Shown: positions 1-5,527, numbered from the stretch's first letter. The stretch: DNA of 5,545 nt from Pseudomonadota bacterium (GCA_022567775.1 JADFGH010000177.1:1-5545), one strand, 5' to 3'. Notes: a model not told the origin generated them from the sequence alone. Numbers and translations: made by a program.

Positions 1-211
1 CTGCTTCGAGAATCGCCGGTTCACAGGACAGGCCGAGTGGGAACCTGCCGCTGTGATCCGTAATTAGCCGCAATACGCATTCCCGGCCACCGGATCGAAC
101 GTGGTATACGCGGTTTGTGAGTCCGCCTTTGAGTTCCTCGATGTCGGCTGTCTCGCGATCCCACCCGGGCACCATGGCGAGCGCATCGTGTGCATTCAGT
201 TGAGGGGTCAC
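1..211 (-). CDS. Choline/thiamine-kinase-like phosphotransferase (5' part, cut by window edge)
   Basis: The first 70 codons are present; the rest lies left of the window. The frame opens with GTG at 211-209, whose bases form a GTGA overlap with the stop of the preceding transporter gene. The translation contains ALAMVPGWDRE (about residues 10-20) and then GGLTNRVYHV (about 29-38) and CVLRL (about 46-50). GGLTNR followed by a VLRL strand is the N-lobe ATP-binding signature of the choline kinase / aminoglycoside phosphotransferase fold, which includes thiamine kinase (ThiK/YcfN). I infer that it phosphorylates imported thiamine in the cytoplasm and so traps it. The catalytic Brenner-type motif and metal-binding Asp would be in the missing part, so substrate cannot be read from sequence; the operon is the reason for choosing thiamine. 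No Shine-Dalgarno is visible before GTG, so translation is probably coupled to the upstream gene. ATG at 175-173 is an alternative in-frame start, but it would drop the ALAMVPGW block. Confidence 0.75.
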   Translation of the reverse strand, partial: MTPQLNAHDALAMVPGWDRETADIEELKGGLTNRVYHVRSGGRECVLRLITDHSGRFPLGLSCEPAILEA

Positions 212-828
212 GCAGGCACTGCAGCAGGTTGATGTTGCCGCCAGGAACGGGTCCAGGCGACGAGTCCGATCGGTATCAATACAACATAAACAATAAAGAG
301 GACGGCGGTAGCCTCGAGTCCTCGCGTCCAGTAAATGAATACGGACACTACATCGATCACCAGCCAGTACCACCAGTTTTCGAGTATTTTTCGGGCCACA
401 AGGAAGGTCGCCCAAACTGCAGCGAAAGTGGTTGCGGAATCAATGTATGGATACGCCGCATCGGTGAAAATTGCGAGCAGGAATCCGGTGGCGGCAGCAA
501 GGAAGATGATGATTGATACAGCGTAAACGTGAACCTGCAGCGGCCATACCGAAACCGGCAGCTCACCGTCGGTCTCGCCGCTTCGCCAAACAGTCCAGCC
601 GTAAATAGCCATACCAAAATAGAAAACGTTCAGCAACGATTCCATGTACAGATTGGCCCTGGCGAACAAATACACATACATCGCCGTACTGATCGCTGCG
701 CAGAACCAGCACCAGATGTTTTGCCGAATGGCGAGAACCAGGTAGGCTAACGCCAGTATCACTGCGGTCAACTCTGTCCGCGGCAGCGCGCCGTAATACT
801 CAGCGATTTCCGCTGCCAGTGTTTGCAT
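208..828 (-). CDS. pnuT: PnuC-family transporter, probable thiamine carrier (PnuT)
   Basis: A 206-aa integral inner-membrane protein of typical PnuC length. About seven hydrophobic segments are visible (roughly residues 19-36, 39-58, 62-80, 103-122, 132-147, 150-168 and 172-192), followed by a short polar tail. Family landmarks are LLNVFYFGMAIYGWTVW (65-81) and ENWWYWLVIDV (150-160). PnuC-family proteins carry uncharged vitamin precursors such as nicotinamide riboside by facilitated diffusion, with intracellular phosphorylation pulling the flux. PnuT is the thiamine-specific branch. Thiamine rather than nicotinamide riboside is inferred from the TPP riboswitch, the thiamine-binding gene upstream and the kinase downstream. 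I chose ATG at 828-826, which overlaps the upstream stop as TGATG. A TTG three bases earlier (831) would add one residue and is less likely. The last bases overlap the kinase GTG start. Confidence 0.88.
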   Translation of the reverse strand: MQTLAAEIAEYYGALPRTELTAVILALAYLVLAIRQNIWCWFCAAISTAMYVYLFARANLYMESLLNVFYFGMAIYGWTVWRSGETDGELPVSVWPLQVHVYAVSIIIFLAAATGFLLAIFTDAAYPYIDSATTFAAVWATFLVARKILENWWYWLVIDVVSVFIYWTRGLEATAVLFIVYVVLIPIGLVAWTRSWRQHQPAAVPA

Positions 829-1076
829 CAACCGTCCAGTGGATTATTCAGAATCTTGATGGCGAAAACTGCCTTTGGGCACTGTTCGAAAGTTTTTTTG
901 ATTTCCTGGTTGAGCGCAGCCATCACTTCATCGTATTCGCCGCGAATCTGGGTACTCATCGCATTGGTCACTACTTCGACCGACGAATTTGCGCTCAACC
1001 GCTCAATGACGTCCTTGATGGGCGGTAAAAAATCATCCGCAAGCGGATACAAACTGATGTCGACGGCAACACGCAT
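828..1076 (-). CDS. Small thiamine-binding protein, MTH1187/YkoF-like
   Basis: An 82-aa protein with the pattern of the thiamine-binding family (Pfam Thiamine_BP; MTH1187/YqgV and the YkoF domain). It starts with an edge strand VAVDISLYPLA (3-13), then a helix (about 16-28), VEVVTNAMSTQIRGEYDEVM (33-52) and the closing strand KAVFAIKI (68-75). This order fits a ferredoxin-like beta-alpha-beta-beta-alpha-beta fold. The MSTQI.GEYDEVM block and the terminal AVF.IKI are the family's most recognisable parts. There is no signal peptide or membrane segment, so it should be cytoplasmic, where it may bind thiamine arriving through PnuT. Its biochemical role is not settled in the family. The start ATG lies 3 nt after the receptor stop. 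A Shine-Dalgarno AGGAG (1090-1086) lies inside the end of the receptor gene, 9 nt upstream. Its stop is shared with the transporter start as TGATG. Confidence 0.85.
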   Translation of the reverse strand: MRVAVDISLYPLADDFLPPIKDVIERLSANSSVEVVTNAMSTQIRGEYDEVMAALNQEIKKTFEQCPKAVFAIKILNNPLDG

Positions 1077-1079
1077 GAT

Positions 1080-3188
1080 TCAAAAACTCCTGTCGAATGT
1101 AACGCCGAACTGCCGCGGGTCTCCCTGGCGAATGTAAAGCGTCGGTGGAAAAAGCGGCGGTTCATTGCCAAAGAAAAAACCGCGAACGGCGAAGCGTTCA
1201 TCGAAGGCATTTCTCAGCCAGAGCTGTACGATCCAGTCATCCGTTTCGTAGCCAAGCCGGGCGTTCGTCACCGAGTATGGCTCTGAAACCTGGTCATGCG
1301 ACACGTCGAAAAAGAAGCCATCCTTGCCACTGATATCGATTCGCGTAAACCATCCCGACTCGTGCCGGTACACGCCCCCGAGAGCGTACGTGTAATTCGG
1401 TGCATGCGCCTGGTCACGGCCACTCAAATCCACCTGTGGCGTAACGAACTCGTCGAACTCCGCATTGAGCAATCCGACATTGGCGAATAGCTCCAGCGCA
1501 TCGGTCGCTTGCCAGCGCACATCGGCCTCAAGCCCAACTGTCCTGCCCTTTGCCGCGTTATCGGTAAAGAATACGAACGAGGCCGGGTCGTTGGGGTTCA
1601 ACTGAAAAGAGGTCTCGACCTGCTGGTCCTCCCGAATGTTGTAGAACAGGGATCCGCTGACGAGCAGGTGGTCGTCAGCGAGACTTGCGCGAAGACCTGT
1701 TTCAAAATTCCACATCGACTCTGCCCCGAACTCGCGCCGGCCAGGCGGCACGAATCCGAGATTGAATCCCCCTCCCTTGTAACCACGTGACACTGTCGCA
1801 AATCCCGTAACGCCATTCGAAATTTTATGGGTGTATACGACCTCCCCGCCGACCATGTTTTCCGACGGCGCAAGGCTGAGACCGCTCGAGTCGAAATAGT
1901 CCACCTCGCGCCGCTCAAAACGCGCTCCGATGCTGAGCCTGCCGGCCTCGCTTACATTGAATTCGAGTTGCCCGAACACTGCCGCGCTGATCGCCTCGAA
2001 CTCACTGTCAAGACGCTCATTCAGTGAGTCGGCAAAGTTGAACCCGGGATCGAAATATTCGCCCTGATTGATCGTCGACAAATCCTCTTCCAGCCGGTTG
2101 ATGTAAAAACCGGCGAGCCAGTCGGTTGACCCGCCGAAGATGCGGCCGGCTTCCTTCGATATGATGCGAATCTCCCGGTTCAGGGTCATACGCGCACGAT
2201 CGTTGAGCGAAACAAAATCGTACAGGACGGGCGCCCAGGCATCGTCGTTGCCCCAGTCGGCATCGAATGAAAAATCGATGTCCGATTTGGCAATCGAAGA
2301 AACCGACGTTATGCGGAATCTGCTGCTGCCGTCCCAGTCGATGTTGAATGAAGCCCCGACGCTCCGCTGCGCGTCCTTACCCGGATTGTTCGACAGCACT
2401 GTCAGGGTGTTGTCGATGGCAAACGCATCGTAGCCGTCGTCCACATCGGTATACATGCCGGTCAGCTTGAATGACCAGTTGTCGCCAGCGCTCCATACGA
2501 ACCGACCTCGCAACGAGGTTTCATCCCGACCATTAGTATCGTTCTTGCCGAGATACGGATTGCTTCTGAAGCCATTGCTTTGATAGTGATGCGCGCTCAG
2601 GCGGTAGCCGGCACCTTTGCCGCCGATGGGCCCACCGACTGCAATCCCACCACCAAACGCGTCATCGTCACCGGCAGTCAGTTGAATCTTGCCCTCGAAG
2701 GAATCACCGGGATCCGTGCTTTGCATGTAGATGAGTCCGGCGAGCGCGTTCGCACCGTAACGAGTACTCTGGGGCCCGCGCAGCACCTCAATGTGATCGA
2801 TATCGAACAGGGTCGCAATCGTGCCGATACCACTGAAATCGATATCGTCAACGAGGAAGCCGACCGATGGATTCGGCGCACCCTGGTATTGCGCAAGCTC
2901 ACCAACGCCGCGAATCTGGAAATAACGCGCACGATGACCGTCACCAGACCAGTTCAGATTTGGTACGAGTTGGATCAGCTCCTCGAAATGCTGCACGGCT
3001 GCCTCATTGATAGTCTGCCGATCCAGAATCGAGATGACAGCCGGCAGTTCCGAAGCCGCCCGTTCGCGATAATCGGCCGTGACGATGATTTCTTCCACTA
3101 CGTCCTGGGCTGGCGATGCGGCGGGAAAAAGCAAAGCAAAGGCAAGGCAAATTCGGGAACTTTGCCGAAGATTCTTGACTGGGAGCAT
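1080..3188 (-). CDS. TonB-dependent outer-membrane receptor, probable thiamine receptor
   Basis: A 702-aa protein, a normal length for a TonB-dependent receptor. Residues 1-27 are a signal peptide: basic start (K5, R8, R12), hydrophobic core and AASPA before the likely cleavage at A27/Q28. A TonB box EEIIVTA follows at 32-38. The plug domain spans about 45-155 and includes LVPNL (74-78), FQIRGVG (90-96), VDDI (113-116) and the conserved LRGPQSTRYGANALAG (136-151). The remainder shows alternating strands of a 22-strand barrel and ends in a C-terminal Phe (GVTFDRSF), the usual signal for outer-membrane insertion by the Bam machinery. The substrate is inferred: the gene sits directly behind a TPP riboswitch and heads a row of thiamine genes, as do the known riboswitch-controlled receptors sometimes called Omr1. 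Sequence alone would only say TonB-dependent receptor. Start ATG 3188 has GAGGA (3200-3196) 7 nt upstream. Confidence 0.92.
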   Translation of the reverse strand: MLPVKNLRQSSRICLAFALLFPAASPAQDVVEEIIVTADYRERAASELPAVISILDRQTINEAAVQHFEELIQLVPNLNWSGDGHRARYFQIRGVGELAQYQGAPNPSVGFLVDDIDFSGIGTIATLFDIDHIEVLRGPQSTRYGANALAGLIYMQSTDPGDSFEGKIQLTAGDDDAFGGGIAVGGPIGGKGAGYRLSAHHYQSNGFRSNPYLGKNDTNGRDETSLRGRFVWSAGDNWSFKLTGMYTDVDDGYDAFAIDNTLTVLSNNPGKDAQRSVGASFNIDWDGSSRFRITSVSSIAKSDIDFSFDADWGNDDAWAPVLYDFVSLNDRARMTLNREIRIISKEAGRIFGGSTDWLAGFYINRLEEDLSTINQGEYFDPGFNFADSLNERLDSEFEAISAAVFGQLEFNVSEAGRLSIGARFERREVDYFDSSGLSLAPSENMVGGEVVYTHKISNGVTGFATVSRGYKGGGFNLGFVPPGRREFGAESMWNFETGLRASLADDHLLVSGSLFYNIREDQQVETSFQLNPNDPASFVFFTDNAAKGRTVGLEADVRWQATDALELFANVGLLNAEFDEFVTPQVDLSGRDQAHAPNYTYALGGVYRHESGWFTRIDISGKDGFFFDVSHDQVSEPYSVTNARLGYETDDWIVQLWLRNAFDERFAVRGFFFGNEPPLFPPTLYIRQGDPRQFGVTFDRSF
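1086..1090 (-). promoter_or_regulatory. Ribosome binding site of the thiamine-binding gene
   Basis: AGGAG on the minus strand, 9 nt before the ATG at 1076. It lies within the last codons of the upstream receptor gene, so the two genes share sequence and probably one mRNA. Confidence 0.65.
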
Positions 3189-3195
3189 TGGGAAA

Positions 3196-3200
3196 TCCTC
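3196..3200 (-). promoter_or_regulatory. Ribosome binding site of the receptor gene, at riboswitch 3' edge
   Basis: GAGGA on the minus strand, 7 nt before the ATG at 3188. It directly follows the 3' end of the TPP riboswitch core and sits in the loop of a possible 4-bp hairpin (GGAA 3204-3201 with TTCC 3194-3191). The closeness suggests that ligand binding controls ribosome access. Confidence 0.65.
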
Positions 3201-3303
3201 TTCCTACGCCGGCATTACCCGGATCAGGTTCTAAGGGTTTCCGTTTTGACGCGGTTGTCGTTGCGCGTCACGGATCTCAGGTCATTCGACCACCCCTGTG
3301 ACG
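3201..3303 (-). promoter_or_regulatory. TPP riboswitch (THI element)
   Basis: All hallmark pieces of the thiamine-pyrophosphate aptamer occur in order on the minus strand. GGGGTG (3296-3291) leads into P2, formed by GGTC (3291-3288) and GACC (3283-3280), followed by the invariant CTGAGA (3280-3275). P3 is a perfect 7-bp stem, TGACGCG (3270-3264) with CGCGTCA (3252-3246). ACCCTT (3238-3233), then GAACCTGATC (3231-3222) and the P5 hairpin CCGG-GTAATG-CCGG (3222-3209) with GCG and TAGG complete the pyrophosphate-binding half. P1 pairing is less clear by eye. No U-run terminator lies between the aptamer and the start codon, and the ribosome site is adjacent, so control by hiding the ribosome site is likelier than transcription termination. 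High TPP should repress receptor, binding protein, transporter and kinase together. Confidence 0.95.
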
Positions 3304-3309
3304 GAGTTG

Positions 3310-3315
3310 ATTATA
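3310..3315 (-). promoter_or_regulatory. -10 box of the thiamine operon promoter
   Basis: A perfect TATAAT on the minus strand. A start about 7 nt downstream (near 3303) puts the 5' end of the mRNA right at the riboswitch. No good -35 is visible: at 17-bp spacing the hexamer is AAACGA (3338-3333) and at 18 bp it is GAAACG (3339-3334). The end of the insertion sequence falls at this point, so the -35 may have been altered by insertion, or the promoter may need an activator. Confidence 0.7.
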
Positions 3316-3337
3316 CCGCAAATAAATGCGATTCGTT

Positions 3338-3377
3338 TCGCCCGCTGGGGCAGAGATTTATCGGGGCCAATTGATTT
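3338..3377 (+). repeat. Terminal inverted repeat of the IS, left end
   Basis: Matches the reverse complement of 5448-5487 at 36 of 40 positions; the outer 24 bases are identical. The shared core includes CGCCCGCTGGGGCAGAGATT. Mismatches are at 3362 and 3368-3370, followed by an identical TTGATTT. The outer edge touches the -35 region of the thiamine operon promoter. Confidence 0.92.
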
Positions 3378-3410
3378 GACTCGCTGACCGAATCGGGCAT
3401 TGCTGGCACA

Positions 3411-4853
3411 TTACTTGAAGCGAAAGTCGAGTTTGTAATCATAGAGCCATGGCATGCGCGGGTCGACGTTTTCCTGCTGCAGTTTGTCGGGCAGGTTTTC
3501 ATAATGCTGCCGTAAAAGGTCGACGTTAGGCGCGTTGTAATAGGTCACCAGGACGGTATCGTGAGTTACGCGGATATCGCCATCGAGTCCGAGGAAGATG
3601 GAATTCGCCATATGTGCGGCGTCCCACTCGGCGACGGGTTCGCCGAGCCGTTGACGGAGCTGATGGATGGCCGCCTGGGCGATCAAAGCCATGGTCATCT
3701 GTGCATAACGCACATTCAGATTCATGGTGCCGGCCCGTTTCCAGCCGAGCGCCTGGTGGGTATTGAAGAACTCTTCGACATGCCAGCGCTTGGGATAATC
3801 ACGGCACAAGGTGTCCACTGCATCGCGATCGGTGGTTGACAGGAAGGCATTGAAGATCCAGTCCTGCTCGCGCTCGCCGTTACGCTGGATGTACTGGTGG
3901 AAGGCACCGCTTTGACTGTGCGTCATCTCGTAGGGTTGGCGGGTGGTGGCATAACCGGCCCAGTGACGGTTGAACTGTTCGGCTGGAATGGCTTGTATCT
4001 GCTGTTGTAACGGACGCTGGTTGGGCATCGGCACCAGCAGCTCGAAACAGGTATCGGAACGAACCTGATCGAGCAGTTTGGCCGAGAAGTGTTCGCTATC
4101 GGCGAGCACCAGGATCTCACCGGCCTTGGGGTTAAGGATACGCTGCGCCAGTTGCAGCAGTTCCGGCGTGGCCTGGGTCACCGTTCGTGCCGAAGTGGTG
4201 TTCAAAAAACACACCGGCTGGTGGGTGTCGGCATCCAGGGCGAAGAAAGTCTGGGCTACCTTGATGGACTGGTTACGATCTTTGCCCCGATGGCGCCGCA
4301 TCTGGCGTTTGCTGTAGCTGCGCACGCGGTGCGGATCGATCGCCAGCAGTTTGCCGTGGTAGTGGCCGGAGGCACGGCGGATCTGTCCCAGGGCCACCTG
4401 CAGTGCCTGCGCCTCGGCCACGGTATGTTTCTCCAGCAGCTGATGAATGGCTTGATCGGTGGCGACAAAAGGCAGGCCGTGCGCCAGCTCGAAGCCTTTC
4501 TGCGACAGCGTGCGTTTTTGTCGTACGCCGGTGACGCATAACGCCGCCTCGTGCACCAGTTGCAGCGCCAGCCGCGGTTCAATGCGGGCACCGTCCTGGC
4601 CGCTCCAGCCACACAGCAAGTCCCAGGTGCCCAAACGCAGGTGTTCGGGGAGTAGCAGCCACAGGCCAACCATGTTGCCGTTAACCTTGTCGGCCAGCAG
4701 TTGCCGCACACCGCGTTCCAGGCTGGCCGGATCACAAGGCTCCGCTTTGCTGCGTTGCTTGGTCCGCTGGGTCTCAACCGGTGGTTCAGGGATTGGACGA
4801 AAGCGATGCAGTTTTTTTTTGTAGCCCAAACTCCTGGATGACCCGTTCCACAC
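3411..4853 (-). CDS. Transposase orfB: DDE catalytic domain
   Basis: A 480-codon frame counted from the first ATG at 4853. The biologically meaningful part probably begins at the A-run (4820-4812), where it is joined to orfA by frameshift; the 14 residues before that look like read-through of orfA in another frame. Residues about 165-370 carry an RNase H-like transposase core: first Asp D173 in LLAIDPHRVRSYSKR, second Asp D252 in EILVLADSEHFS, and Glu E360 in YPKRWHVEEFF. Y353, R356 and E360 have the Y-(2)-R-(3)-E spacing of the IS4 superfamily; the family's following Lys is not at its usual spacing (Q367 there, K372 near). The protein should cut and join the IS ends. The C-terminus (YDYKLDFRFK) looks complete. 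There is no own Shine-Dalgarno at 4853, which supports expression as an orfA-orfB fusion of about 602 residues. Confidence 0.85.
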   Translation of the reverse strand: MWNGSSRSLGYKKKLHRFRPIPEPPVETQRTKQRSKAEPCDPASLERGVRQLLADKVNGNMVGLWLLLPEHLRLGTWDLLCGWSGQDGARIEPRLALQLVHEAALCVTGVRQKRTLSQKGFELAHGLPFVATDQAIHQLLEKHTVAEAQALQVALGQIRRASGHYHGKLLAIDPHRVRSYSKRQMRRHRGKDRNQSIKVAQTFFALDADTHQPVCFLNTTSARTVTQATPELLQLAQRILNPKAGEILVLADSEHFSAKLLDQVRSDTCFELLVPMPNQRPLQQQIQAIPAEQFNRHWAGYATTRQPYEMTHSQSGAFHQYIQRNGEREQDWIFNAFLSTTDRDAVDTLCRDYPKRWHVEEFFNTHQALGWKRAGTMNLNVRYAQMTMALIAQAAIHQLRQRLGEPVAEWDAAHMANSIFLGLDGDIRVTHDTVLVTYYNAPNVDLLRQHYENLPDKLQQENVDPRMPWLYDYKLDFRFK

Positions 4854-5220
4854 TGCGGGTACTGATGGACAGTCCGCACTGACGTAATTTTTGCGCGATC
4901 ACATCGGCAGAGGCGTGCGAGTCCAAAAAGCGGTGCCGGATGATTTGCCGTACCACCTCATGGGTGCGTCGATAGTTGCGCTTGGGACCGCGCTTTTGAC
5001 TGCGCAGTGCGATCGCGCCCTGCTCACCGAACGCCGTGCGCAGCTGAAAATAACGCTGTTTGCTGAAGTCATATTTCTGCGCCGCCTGGCTCGGGCCGAG
5101 TCCTTCACATTCTCCTTCTATAAGCATGCACAGTTTGTGCGTAATCTCGTCATCGAGCAGCACCTCCAGTGAGCCGTCCGCGCCGATGAGCGCTTGCTCT
5201 TCCAGGTTGAACCACACCAT
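4786..5220 (-). CDS. Transposase orfA: helix-turn-helix DNA-binding N-terminal part
   Basis: A 144-aa protein with a strong Shine-Dalgarno (AGGAGG, 5234-5229) 8 nt before the ATG at 5220. Residues about 43-63 (PSQAAQKYDFSKQRYFQLRT) look like a first helix-turn-helix. Residues 74-85 (SQKRGPKRNYRR) are a basic linker. Residues about 104-131 (ADVIAQKLRQ, then SISTRSVERVIQEFG) look like a second, winged helix-turn-helix. This is the usual DNA-binding front end of a transposase and should recognise the terminal repeats. After Q134-K135-K136, encoded by the A-run, the zero frame runs only eight residues (TASLSSNP) to a stop. Alone it might act as a repressor or competitor of transposition, as orfA products do in other IS families; that is inference. 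Frameshifting at the A-run would extend it into the catalytic domain. Confidence 0.82.
   Translation of the reverse strand: MVWFNLEEQALIGADGSLEVLLDDEITHKLCMLIEGECEGLGPSQAAQKYDFSKQRYFQLRTAFGEQGAIALRSQKRGPKRNYRRTHEVVRQIIRHRFLDSHASADVIAQKLRQCGLSISTRSVERVIQEFGLQKKTASLSSNP
4812..4820 (-). other. A9 slippage/frameshift site joining orfA and orfB
   Basis: Nine consecutive A residues on the coding strand lie inside the 68-bp orfA/orfB overlap. OrfA reads CAA AAA AAA ACT (QKKT) and orfB reads AAA AAA AAA CTG (KKKL). Passing from orfA to orfB needs a +1 shift (loss of one A) or -2 (gain of two). Runs of this length allow RNA polymerase slippage, which several IS elements use in place of ribosomal -1 frameshifting. 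The A-run could instead reflect a one-base loss or gain, or a sequencing error. Confidence 0.6.
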
Positions 5221-5228
5221 GGCATTTG

Positions 5229-5234
5229 CCTCCT
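5229..5234 (-). promoter_or_regulatory. Strong ribosome binding site of orfA
   Basis: A perfect AGGAGG 8 nt upstream of the ATG at 5220. This fixes the start: the frame upstream is closed by TGA at 5256-5254 with no better start between. Part of this site lies in the 3' arm of a possible hairpin (see 5231-5261). Confidence 0.8.
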
Positions 5235-5261
5235 GTGGGTGTTTTACTGTGGCTCACAGGA
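5231..5261 (-). other. Possible ribosome-site-sequestering hairpin in the transposase leader
   Basis: On the minus strand TCCTGTG (5261-5255) can pair perfectly with CACAGGA (5237-5231), whose last bases are part of the AGGAGG ribosome site. A competing 5-bp stem uses the same CTGTG (5259-5255) with CACAG (5251-5247). An extended -10-like TGCTATCCT (5266-5258) overlaps the 5' arm, with no clear -35. A transcript started from it would lack the arm. Pairings are seen; function is inferred. Confidence 0.4.
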
Positions 5262-5447
5262 TAGCAGTAACGCCGACAATCGTCTAATTAATTATGGCGC
5301 TTAACACTGCCAACAGACCCAGTGAAGTACCTCAAACAGCCACGATGAGAAGATTGATTGAAGCGAAACCGCCATATTTACTTAGACTTTTGGCGGAGAA
5401 ATCCGCCTGCATGCGATCGAATGTCACACCCTGTCCCACAGCCAGGA
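5262..5447. other. Non-coding subterminal region of the IS
   Basis: No open frame with a plausible start or protein-like composition is visible on either strand between the orfA leader and the right terminal repeat. The region holds an AT-rich stretch (about 5283-5295) and a perfect 6-bp stem, GGCGGA (5392-5397) and TCCGCC (5402-5407), closing a GAAA loop on the plus strand. An upstream CCGCCA (5369-5374) could pair instead with TGGCGG (5391-5396). I see no U-run, so the stem is not an obvious terminator. Confidence 0.5.
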
Positions 5448-5487
5448 AAATCAACCAGCCCCTATAAATCTCTGCCCCAGCGGGCGA
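5448..5487 (-). repeat. Terminal inverted repeat of the IS, right end
   Basis: Partner of 3338-3377 (36/40 matches, outer 24 identical in inverted orientation). This end lies upstream of the transposase, separated from its start by about 230 bp of leader. Flanking bases 5488-5545 contain no gene. Confidence 0.92.
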
Positions 5488-5527
5488 TTAACATGTTTCC
5501 AACGCATGATTTTGTTTGAACGTCTTG

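Larger units (their letters stand above)
3338..5487 (-). mobile_element. Insertion sequence, IS4-superfamily DDE type, with orfA/orfB
   Basis: An element of about 2,150 bp bounded by long imperfect inverted repeats (3338-3377 and 5448-5487). It encodes a two-ORF transposase read toward the thiamine operon. Both ORFs and both ends look intact, so it may be active or recently so. The right end holds a long non-coding leader (5221-5447), while only about 33 bp separate orfB from the left repeat. I see no convincing target-site duplication: the left flank ends ATTCGTTT and the right flank begins ATTAACAT. The catalytic signature resembles the IS4 superfamily (IS4, IS1634 and relatives), but I cannot assign a family by eye. 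The outermost base (3338/5487) could belong to the element or to the target. Confidence 0.87.

Noticed and set aside
190..516. 108-codon plus-strand frame opposite the PnuC-family gene
   Set aside because: The product looks random, and the minus strand encodes a well-matched membrane protein.
829..831. TTG as start codon of the PnuC-family gene
   Set aside because: The adjacent ATG at 828-826 forms the common TGATG stop/start overlap and is a stronger start; the difference is one residue.
2580..3374. 264-codon plus-strand open frame opposite the receptor start and riboswitch
   Set aside because: It runs antisense through a clear receptor gene, the riboswitch and the operon promoter, has no recognisable motifs and shows low-complexity shadow composition.
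3387..3397. CCGAATCGG palindrome downstream of orfB as a terminator
   Set aside because: The stem is too short, with almost no loop, and there is no T-run; read-through into the thiamine operon therefore remains possible.
4089..4541. 150-codon plus-strand open frame inside orfB
   Set aside because: It is the complement of the catalytic domain, with no ribosome site or family features; the minus strand carries the DDE motifs.
4256..4879. 207-codon minus-strand frame overlapping orfA and orfB
   Set aside because: Its Arg/Cys/Trp-rich composition is typical of an out-of-frame reading, and orfB explains the same DNA with catalytic motifs.
5288..5316. TTGGCA with TAATTA or CATAAT as the orfA promoter
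   Set aside because: TTGGCA to CATAAT is only 11 bp apart, and TAATTA at 17 bp is a poor -10, so I do not list it as a promoter.
5392..5407. GGCGGA-GAAA-TCCGCC as a Rho-independent terminator
   Set aside because: No T-run follows the stem on the plus strand (TGCATG follows) or the minus strand (AAAAG follows).
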